A DNA stretch of 64,000 bases from Siphonodentalium dalli (Eukaryota; Mollusca; Scaphopoda; Gadilida; Siphonodentaliidae): NCBI GenBank assembly GCA_032622095.1, contig CP136066.1, positions 227,918,961 through 227,982,960 of the forward strand. The letters run 5' to 3'. Within the stretch, counting starts at the first letter, position 1, and each line of letters opens with the position of its first letter. Under the pieces are notes generated by a model. It worked only from the letters and a program-made list of their open reading frames with translations, did no database searches and had not been told where the DNA came from. This document shows, piece after piece, positions 27,501-39,500 of the stretch. The position numbers and the translations under genes are program-made.

Positions 27501-30500
27501 AAATCATGTCACCTAATTCTGAGGTAGCAATACACGATTTCCGGCAATTTTTCCAACCTTGGAGGGGGTACTGTACTTCAAATCAATGCTGAGCCATTAT
27601 CTTTGGCATAGGTCCCATCAAGCATGTTTTAATTTCGACAGAAATTTTAGGTGTAATCATATGTCTGTACTTTAGCTTCTTTGTAAAATTTGTCATTGAG
27701 TTATGCCCCTTGGGTTGCACACACAAAACGCTCAATTATACCCATTTTTTTTTTACTCAAATTGACCATTTTGAGACCATGATAGAGCGACGAATGTCAG
27801 TAAATAAGTTTTTTCCACCTGATAGAGCTATGTTAGAGCTGAGAAATATTTGAACTAGAAAAAAAGTTATTGAATGTCTTGCAACCCCAGATCAGTTCTG
27901 GGTGAACCCGACTCTAATAGCTACGCCATACTTGGTCTGGAGAATATGCCCCTGTCTCCTATTACCAAATAGCTCTGTGTCGATATAAATAACTTCTCAT
28001 GCGATGGCACCACAGCACATAGATAGCTTTACCAATGACAGATATCGCCTGTATAAATATTATCCGATGCTTCAAACTAGCGGTATTTTAGTTATGTGGA
28101 AATCTGCGACTGTATAGAGATTCCAACACTCGCCTGAATGGCTACATCGCTTTGTTGATACTAAGTTGTGATTGGCTGCGACTGACGTAATGCTTGTTTG
28201 TGGTAACAGGGATCCCCCCAAATATTCCAGACTCAGTACAGAGTTAAAGCTGTCAAGTCTGTGTTTTAACCAGAACTGGTCCAGATGACAGAATTCAGGG
28301 GAGAAAAATCAGGCTATTTTCTGGTAACCAATAACACAGAGTTGGCCTTCACTGAATACGAAAATCCTGTTGCGTATCCAAATTTTCCACTTTTTTGAGA
28401 AATTCCCAGTTTTGTAAAATAATTAAACCTTCAAACCAGTAATGACACATTTAACACAGGCTACACTGGCTTTTATGCCCCCCCCCCCCCCCAGATACTT
28501 ATTTTTCTATTTTTCAGACCCCCTACAACCTGATAAATCGTGTACTGATACCTGAGGTATGAATTATCTCCCTTTGGAATTCAACATTACCTAAAGTTCA
28601 GAAAAGCTGTCATAGCTAAGCTCTCGCAAAATATATCCTTGTGCCATCCGCAACTCATTCGATGAAACATTCTCGATTAAGATGAGCATTGCGTTCTGTC
28701 TATGTATCCTGTACATTTGCTTCTATTTTTGAAACATCCCACAGATGAATAATAAGACTAATCCAATGTAAACATTTATAACAGACCAGGATAATCCATT
28801 TAGTAAAGAAAGGATTAATACCACACATTGATTGAGTATTAACACATGCCAGCTAGAAGTCTTACAACCACACACGGATTGAGTATTAACACATGCCAGC
28901 TAGAAGTCTTACAACCACACACGGATTGAGTATTAACACATGCCAGCTAGAAGTCTTACAACCACACAAGGATTGAGTATTAACATATGCCAGCTAGAAG
29001 TCTTACAACCACACACGGATTGAGTATTAACACATGCCAGCTAGAAGTCTTACAACCACACAAGGATTGAGTATTAACACATGCCAGCTAGAAGTCTTAC
29101 AACCACACACGGATTGAGTTTTAACACATGTCGGCAAAGTCTTAAACCACACACGGATTGAGTATTACCATCCAGAAATGTTAAACCGCACAAGGATTGA
29201 GTATTGAGTATTAACACATACCATCTAGAAATGTTAAACCGCACAAGGATTGAGTATTGAGTATTAACACATACCATCTAGAAGTGTTAAACCGACTTTT
29301 CTGTATCTCATCAGTTCTTTAATCCGAGATTTCAACTCCCTCTCCTCTGAAAAAATCAAAATAATTACAATGTAATGAACGCTCATCATATAATAGTCAT
29401 CAATGTAATGAACGCTCATCATATAATAGTCATCAATGTAATGAACACTCATCATATAATAGTCATCAATGTAATGAACGCTCATCATATAATAGTCATC
29501 AATGTAATGAACGCTCATCATATAATAGTCATCAATGTAATGAACGCTCATCATATAATAGTCATCAATGTAATGAACGCTCATCATATAATAGTCATCA
29601 ATGTAATGAATGCTCATCATATAATAGTCATCAATGTAATGAATGTTCATCATATAATAGTCATCAATGTAATGAACGCTCATCATATAATAGTCATCAA
29701 TGTAATGAACGCTCATCATATAATAGTCATCAATGTAATGAATGCTCATCATATAAGTCATCAATGTAATGAATGCTCATCATACAAGTCATCAATGTAA
29801 TGAATGCTCATCATATAATATTCATCAATGTAATGAATGCTCATCATATAATAGTCATCAATGTAATGAATGCTCATCATACATTGTACAGAAGTCATTA
29901 ATGACAAGTCTGGATGTTTTACTGTTTTCTTTTATTTTGAGACTCAAAGTAAGATATTATAAATTTTCACAACGGCTGTTACCAGTTTACATCCGTCAAA
30001 AACACACACAGCTACGAGAGTTCATAATCAAAATATTATGTCATGGACTATATATATATATCTTCTATCATGGACTATATATCTTCTGTCATGGACTATA
30101 TATCTTCTGTGAAAAACAAGAACATATTCAGCAGCACTAACCCAAAACAGGACAATTAATTCTTTGATAGTAATGTACACAATCTTTATTCAAGCAGGCA
30201 TCACTGTCACTTGATAGTCATGTGATAGTCATGTGATAGTCACGTGACAGTAATGTTATAGTCACGTGATAGTCACATGATAGTCCGATTGACTTGACAT
30301 CAAAATCAAGAGTGGGACCCAACGTTCCACTTTAGGAATGTCTGAAAACTAACAGTTTCCCATTTTTGGCTACTGTCAGAATCATGATAAAGAGTATTGC
30401 TGTCTACAAAAGTCGTCTACTCAGTCCCAGCCAATACAAGATAATTTTTGCCTGCACCCTTCACAAATCAAAATCAAAGGCCTAAAATATGTTGAACTCA

Positions 30501-33500
30501 CTTTGGTAGTTTTCTGAGAACTGTTCATATTCCTGAGCTGGAATGAGTTGGGCAAAAACTTTCATCTTCTCTTGGAATTCCCTGTGAAAAAAAAAAGCAA
30601 GAAAAATCATAGTGAAATGTTTGATATGCTTTCCCCATTAAATAGTGGAAAAATTACCATGGCATAGAAAGTTCTATCAATTGCGTGGACCGAGTCGATT
30701 GATAACACAGATCGAAGTGATAAATAACACAATAGTAATACCCTCTCGGAGATCTCTTCCGGTTTATTGTGGAAAATCACGTTTATTTTCAACGCACATG
30801 AATACTAGTAACAGTAAACCTGAACACCTATCGGTTTGATTGAATACCCATCTTATCTCATTCGTGGCTACAAGAAAATACAGAATTTCCACTCGGTGCT
30901 TTTAGTCTCTCATGGAAATAATTCAACCAAAATCTGTAGGTATCCTCTAAATATTTTGAATTCTTATCTGCATCTCTCTTGATGTTTTCAAAATTGGTCA
31001 TTAGAGGCCCGGCCCACTTAATTTTCGAACCCCCAGATCACATTTTATAAAATATATGCCATATTATATACCATTTGAAAGAGGAAGCTCTAAAACATTG
31101 TATTATCAACTTATCCAGTTTAATAAATTGTGAACATGTTGTTTTTGTTGAGAAATTGACTTGTATTCTGTGCTCAAGTTTCATTATTTTCAATGGAAGG
31201 GGAAATACTCTATATCTTAAGATATAGAGTTATTCCATTCCATTGAAAATACATTTTTAGTTTGAATTCTGTTGCATTCTGGGAGCCATAAAGGGGGGAA
31301 TTTTTCTATGATTTCAGCTGTTTTCTATTTCTCTATGGACATCTTCTGAGACAAAGACATTTCAAATGGTGATGAATTATAGTATTTTAATCATATTTTA
31401 TGGCATAGATTGTTATGAAAACCATACATCAAGACAATATAAACAAATATAATTGGTGACTCGAAAATTAAATGGGCTGTTAACCCTTTCATGATGGAGT
31501 TTCGCTGGTGCAGCATTAAAGATCATGTGCCAGTGCATTCTCTTATATATGCGAGACTCCCATAAGGAACCTCGCATATATTAGAGAATACACTGGCTCA
31601 CAAAGTAAATATTGTTAGGCCAATGTATTCTCTTATATATGCAAGGCTCCCTATGGGAGACTCGCATATATACAAGAATGCTTTGGCACAGGGTTTTGCA
31701 AAATTTCAGAAATGAAAGGGTTAACCCTTTCAGTGCCAGGTCCGATTTTTGTATCAACCCATATACCCTGTGCCAATGCATTCTCTTATATATGCGAGTC
31801 GACCTATATATAAGAGAATGCATTGGCCTAACAATTTTTCATCATTTGTTATTATTTTTTACAATTTTTTACAATTTTGATAATTTTTTCTTGTATTCTT
31901 TAACAGACTTATTTTGTAGGTTTAGTGCCAGGGAATCTTACGTTTTTCATGGGCATCAAAATTATTACTATGAATACTTGGTGATAGTTTTGAGTTATAA
32001 CATGCCCCTAAGGTTTTATCTAGTTTGTTTTTAAATTCGCTATAGCATGCTTAACCATACCCAAAACAAATTCAACCCAAAAAAAAACACAAAAAAAAAA
32101 CAAAAAAACATTTAAATTTTTTTTAGGGCCGATTTTACAGACCGTAAATTAGGGCCGATGAGATCGGCCCCTGGCACTGAAAGGGTTAAAGACACATTAT
32201 GTGCTTATTACAGTGAATCAAACTGATAATGATGTTACTGCGACATTTCCATATGTGTATTACGCTACCTATACTAGTGTTGAAACGATTAATCGACTAG
32301 TCGAAGTCAACGCGATTATTAAATTAGTCGATCCCGAAATCTGCTAGTCGATTAGTCGGGAAAAAGCATTACCTATGTGCTATCATGCCAGCAGTGCCAT
32401 TGCACGGCCATATTATCACGTAATATGTAACAGTGAACACATATTAACTTCTTAAAGCCTCAGTGCATTGTTCCTTTAACGATGCCACTGCCAGTCATGC
32501 ACAGGCAGTGAACTCCATGACCTGCACTGAAGCCAATGTATGCACGTGTAGGCGCGGTTTCTTTTATGTTGATCATCAAAGACATGAAGTGTCGCTGCTG
32601 ACTGAACACTGTCTAGTTCGATGTGACGCAATTGACCAGTGATAACTTCTCACTGTGGCATGTTTAATACTAGAGTAATGATGCAACCAAATGGCTTCAA
32701 TGACATACAAAACATAATTCGCGACAAGTCATGCTGGTAAAGTCAACTCAGTAATTGAATAATTTCTAATACCCATACCCCCTCCCCCACGACATGAGGC
32801 ACCTATTCAGAGAGACAATAGAACACACCCGACATCTCGTTAGCGAGACTTATGAACGAGACTTGCCTATTTATTTCCTGGTTACAGGCGACAATTTTGT
32901 TTAAATAAAATGTTTTTATTACCTGCATTCCCCAAACCGTGAGATTATATGGAGGTTGCAGGAGAGCCGGGTTTATGACATCAAATTGGGAGACTCACGG
33001 GCAAAACGGGAGATTTATATAGTTCACGTGCTTTCCGTTTGAACGTTCTGAAACGAAGAGTTGGATACTCAAAACTATGATGCCACATGGCCCATTTTAT
33101 ACGTCGTATGGGCATAGAAACGGGAACTCTTAGAAGGGGTCCTACTAGTCGATTACCTCTGGTGACTAGTCGATTCCTTAAAATCACTAATCGTTTCAAC
33201 ACTAACATATACAATTACAATTAATGTCTCTATTTGACCGCGCACCAAACATTGCGTTGTAGTTTTGGCGCTTTTATTTCATAAGGGTTACACTGTACCT
33301 GTAACATAATGTACTCAATTTACCCGCCTTTTCACCAGTATTCTGTTTAACCCTCGAACTCCCATTGCAGTCAGATTCTTTTTATGATAGATGCTATTGA
33401 CTTTAGGTACATGTATGTCAAAACATATCAGCGAGGGGAATGAGGCTGTTACACGGACTCGGAGCCGTAGTAACGGAATTCCTGGTTTCACATCACTTTA

Positions 33501-36500
33501 ACTCAGAGAAATTAATATTAATGAAAATTCCAACAACACCAATCATACCAATTTCATGAAACAAAGTATGAAATGTAAATATTTCTTAAATCAATATGAA
33601 TGTAAGCGAACAAAACGGCAATCATTCTGCCAACAAGAGACTCTGCATATAATTCTAATAAAATAATCACTTCAAATTTTCTGCCAATTTATTTATTAAA
33701 ATAGCTACTTTATCCTATATTCCCATCTGATTATCCCAGCAGAGTGTTCCACGTCAATTTAAAGTGTGATGTGAAACACTCCGATAGGGTGATAAAATAG
33801 AAGTGGAGAATAATCTTGTTGAAAGGAGTAATTTTCACAAATATTATATCCAAATTAACAACACACACCGTCGTTCTCATATATAGATTTATTGCAGTGA
33901 CTCTCAATGACGAAATCATTTCTGTCAGTTTATCGCCAATATATGCATCCCGAATCGAGTAAATATTTACAATTGAGCATAGTTCAGAAGATGTTTTGTA
34001 CGGAGTGGTACGGTCGATTAGCTTCAGATTTTCGGCTATGTTAGTAGATTGTTACATTCCCCCAGTTGGCATAGCGCCTGAATACAAACTTATCAGTTTC
34101 ACGCACCCGAACAAGTACATAATATGTCTTTAAGGTGGAATGTCAATTTGAGACTATAGATACTTCCCAGAAGATGATGCCTAAGCTGAATGAGTTCCCA
34201 ATAAGGTGAATTAAGTGATTCTAGACTAGCCCGCTGTGCGGGATAGCGACACTAAATTCACCCTCTGGGGACCTCATTCTGCAAATGATACACTATTTAA
34301 AGGCTTGTGGATTGTTATCAGTTACGGGTCACTAACCGTATGTCTTTTGAGATTCTCTTCCTGGGCGTAGATGACTTGGGTTTGATACCTGTCACATTAG
34401 ATGAAGATATCAAGTTATATTCTTTGGCTATTCGTTTCCGCCTGTCTCTTTCTCTGAGGTTCAACCGATATTTTTCTACTTGAGCAAGTTTGATTGCTGA
34501 AAATGAAATTACGGGAAGTCTATAAAATGAGGTTCTATTTTGATGAAAAAGCATTTTTTTGGGGGCAGTAAAAGCATGATCAAGAAATAATTTTCACCAT
34601 TAAACGAACATTATAACAAATTATTAATGAATTAATGTCTACTATATGAGGCTTTAATACTCATTGTGTGGTATGGACGTTGTACATATAAGAGAAGGTA
34701 TTGGCAAAGGGTTTTCGCAAAATTTCAGGAATCTCCAGTCATGGAAGAGTTAAACTACCCTTATGGAGCCCCTCACAGACATGAGCAGATGACATTCAGC
34801 AATACAAGCTGCCATCTGTATGGGGCTCCATACAGGAAGCTTCAGTCATGGAGGGGTTAAACTACTCTTATGGAGCCCCTCACAGACATGAGCAGATGAC
34901 ACTCAGCAATACAAGCTGCCATCTGTATGGGGCTCCCTACAGGAAGCTCCAGTCATGGAAGGGTTAAACTATCCTTATGGAGCCCCTCACAGACCTGCTG
35001 CCACCTGTATGGGGCTCCCTACAGGAAGCTCCAGTCATGGAAGGGTTAAACTATCCTTATGGAGCCCTGAGCAGACCTGAGCAGACGACACTCAGTAATA
35101 CAAGCTGCCACCTGTATGGGGCTCCCTACAGGAAGCTCCAGTCATGGAAGGGTTAAACTATCCTTATGGAGCCCCTCACAGACCTGAGCAGACGACACTC
35201 AGTAATACAAGCTGCCATCTGTATGGGGCTCCCTACAGGAGGCTCCAGTCATGGAGGGGTTAACAGGGCTGCTACATATCATTTAATTGAGATGATTAAC
35301 ATGAAGAATAACTAACCTATGTCTATGTCCTCATCATCAGGCTGCACGCTGAACTCACAAATCTGAGATTCCGCTATGTTATCGTGTTCCTGAAAATGTA
35401 AGTCATAACAGTTAATCCTTTCGTTAGCCGGATGTATATATATCCCTTTGATGACGGGAGCATGGTGCAGCATTGAAGATCCTGTGCCAATGCATTCTCT
35501 TATATATGCGAGTCTCCACAAGAGAGCCTCGCATATATAAGAGAATGCCCTGGCAAGGACAAGGTAAATATTGTTAGGCCAATATATTCTCTTATATATG
35601 CTAGGCTCCCTATGGGAACCTCGTATATATAAAGAATGCATTGGCACAGGGTTTTCAAAAATTTCAGTCAAGAAATGGTTATAATAAATCCGTATCGAGA
35701 GCTTATTTCAATGAATCAAACAGATCCCTTTACAAATGTATTGCACATGAAGCTTCATTTGGTAAATAAATGTTTAAATTAAGTTAGTATGCAGACTGCC
35801 CACTGAATGAATATAGGCTTTATAGCATTCAAATAATATAACCGAACATTTAAATCAAACCAACTGAACCATTTCAGAAATCCGAATGGCTGAATTGTGG
35901 ACAAATGTCAACGATTACTCTTTAAGAACTTACTCTTTCGAAATCATCACGAAGGGGCATGTATCCCAGATCATGTTGTTCCTGTAGAGAAAGATCGACT
36001 TTTGTTGGCACGGCAGTGATGGTCGGAGACAATGGTCCTAAAACGAAGAATTAAAATCATTAGATATGATAGATTCTACAAGTGTTTTATGTAAACTTAA
36101 CCTCTTTGCATTGTAATAGTGTTGTGTTGCTTCATATTTATAAACAATAATACTTATTAAAGACATATTATGTACTTGTTCGGGTGTGTGAAACTGATAA
36201 ATTAGTATTTAGGTGCTATGCAAACTGGAGAAATGTAACATTCTACTAACATCGCCGAAAATCTCAAGCAAATTTACTACCACTCCATAGAAATCATCGT
36301 CTGAACTACGCTCAATTGTAAATATTTACTACTCGATTCGGGGCGCATCTATTGGCGATAAACCAACGAAAATGATTTTGCCATCGACAGTCATTGCATT
36401 TAATTAATATATAAGAATAACGGTGTCCGGATATAAAAAAAATTTAATTACTACTTTGAACAAGATTATTCTCCATTTCTATTTGATCACCCAACCGGAG

Positions 36501-39500
36501 TGTTTCACATCACTTTAACGAGAGGCCGATCACGATCGGCAGATGTTTAACCCATCCCTTGGCGATAGTAAATTGTTATAATCAGAATCATAATCTTTTA
36601 ATGTTGAATTATAGAGTATACTGTTATGATCTAAAGTAGTATATGACAAATGTACATAATAACCAGTAATAACACAAATTATTGAAATGTATGAGTCAAT
36701 ATAGAAGGGTTAATATAACATCTAAACTCTAGAGCCTGTCACCACTATCATAGTGTAAGCAGTTCTATTCATGTTGTTGCAAATTGCCATTTGAGATATC
36801 AAAATAATATAATTATTTATTTAATGGAAAAGGTTAAAAGACATGGAATGGGTAAAAGGGGTTAAATCACCTATCTCTGCCCTGTTTGATCCAATGTAGT
36901 CCCAATATCCAAGGACTTGGAGAGCTCCATTGGTCTAGTTAAATATATTTTCATGGCTAAGTTGTGGTTAATAAGATAGCTATTAAAATCAATTTATCCA
37001 ATAATTCACTAATTTGTGTCTCTTATAGAGAGCTAACATATGAGGGCTATAAATAACTCTCAATAAACCATGTCTTTTTATCTCTCTCACAGAGAAGCTG
37101 TGAGGCTGAGGTATTCATTAATTGTAAGTTACTTGGGTTATAATTGGATAATTCTTAGTTGAAAAGGGGCCATATCTCTGTTATAACAAATTGGATCTAA
37201 CCCATATTCAAACTCGTTCTGTATTTTGAGTTGAGAAACTCATATACCAAATTTGGCTCATATCAGATGAAAAATGGTTGCTTTATCGAAGTATGTGTGA
37301 ACTATATGTCAAAGGACCATAACTCCATTAAAAAACATCCGATCAAACCCATATTCGAACTCAATCTGTATCTTGGTCTGAGAAACTCATATACCAAATT
37401 TGGTTCCAATCAGATAAAAAATGTTTGAGTTATGGCAGAATTCATGAATTCTAAGTCGAAAAAGGGCCATAACTCCGTAAAATAAACTCGGATCAAACCC
37501 ATATTCGAACTCGGTCTGTATTTTGGGCCGAGAAACTCACATACCAAATTTGGTTCCGATCAGATAAAAAATGTTTGAGTTATGGCAGAATGCGTGAATT
37601 CTAAGTCGAAAAAGGGCCATAACTCTGTAAAAAAAAAGTCGGATCAAACCCATATTCGAACTCGATCTGTATTTTGGGCTGAAAACCCCATATACAAAAT
37701 TTGGTTTTGATCAGGTAGAAAATGTTTGAGTTATCGCATTACACGTAAAGTGTCTACGGACGGACAGACGGACAGACGGACGGACGGACGGACGAACGAC
37801 GAGTGGTCAATCCGGACAACGACACTATGTTTACCATACATGGTATGGGTAAACATAAAAATGACCAAAATCATCAAATTTATAATTAAAATTATTGAAG
37901 ACAATGAACTAAATTTATAATTAACAAGAGATGGACTGTCGTCCGGTGCATACCCCCTCATGGCATACCGCCTAGTGTGGGCACATCTATAACTTATGAT
38001 GGCTAGACTCGGACATATGGATCCAGAAATCAGCATTTTCATATAAACAAAGATGAATAACTATAGAACAAAAAACCAAAACAAACATTTGAATGTGCCA
38101 TTAAATGTCCTCATAGTGGTGAACATCCATACAAAATTTTATTGAGATCCGAGCATTACTGTTCAAGTTATGAGCTGAACAGACATCGGATGGATCAAAC
38201 AGCCAACATTTCCAGATAAACAAAGATGAATTACTCTAGAATGGAAAAGCAGAACAGAACAATGGAACCCCCTATTGAATGTCCTCATAGCAGTGAACAT
38301 CTATACCAAATTCCATTGAGATCCCAGGACAACTGTTGAAGTTATGACATGAACAGACACCAGACGGACCAAAAAGCCAACATTTCCAGATGAACAAATA
38401 TGAATAACTCTAGAATGGAAAAGCGGAACAAAACGATGGAACCCTCTTTTTAATGTCCTCATAGTAGTGAACATCCATACCAAATCCCATTGAGATCCCA
38501 GTACAACTGTCGAAGTTACGACATGAACAGACACCAGACGAACCAAAAAGCCAACATTTCCAGATGAACAAAGATGTATAACTCTAGAATGGAAAATCCG
38601 AACAAAACGATGGAACCCTCTATTGAATGCCCTCATAGTAGTGAACATCCATACAAAATTTCATTGAGATCCGAGCATTACTGTTCAGGTTATGACATGA
38701 ACAGACACCAGATGGACCAAAAATCCAACATTTCGAGATAAACAAAGATGAATAACTCTAGAATGGAAAATCCGAACAAAACGATGGAACCCTCTTTTTA
38801 ATGTCCTCATAGTTGTGAACATCCACACCAAATTTGGTTGAAATCCCAGCACAACTGTTGAAGTTACGACATGAACAGACACCAGACGGACCAAAAAGCC
38901 ACTATTTCCAGATAAACAAAGATGAATAACTCTAGAATGGAAAATCCAAACAAAACGATGGAACCCTCTATTTAATGTCCTCATAATAGTGAACATCCAT
39001 ACCTAATTTCATTGAGATCCGAGCACTACTGTTCATGTTATGACACGAACAGACATCGGACGGACGTACGGACTCACGCACGGACGCACGCACGGACGGA
39101 CGGACGGACGGACGGACGGACGGACGGACAGGTGCAAAACAGTATACCCCCCTTTTTTTGTTAAAAGGGGGTATAAAAACAACAATGACACTAAAATGAA
39201 CTAAATCATTCACCCTGTGAACTTGTGGATATCATTCCTATATGAGCAATATCACTTTAAACTGACATTGCCAAGCCAGGAAATAGCATGTCTGTCATTT
39301 GACCCATAGAGAGCCCCACATAGACTGAAGCAGAGGACACTCTGTAGTGCATGCTTCCATCTGTGTGAGGCTCCCTGTGGGTTAAATATTAAACTTTTAT
39401 ATTCCGTCAAGTTTGGAATGGATGTCATACAGAGGATGAATTTAGTGATGCTACACCACACAGCTTAAGTTATCATCTGGAAACCAAAATATTGACGTAA

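Noticed and set aside
29264-29800. Long ORFs with HHIIVINVMNA or YYMMSVHYIDD repeats
   Set aside because: Artefact of the second 33-bp minisatellite. Only the last part of the minus frame (29275-29346) is real, as TADA2B exon 11.
28805-29885. CRISPR-like regular repeats
   Set aside because: Units are contiguous with no variable spacers, and the DNA is eukaryotic.
37731-38042. ORFs with VRPSVRPSV-type repeats here and at 38968-39213
   Set aside because: Translations of the GGAC low-complexity tract.
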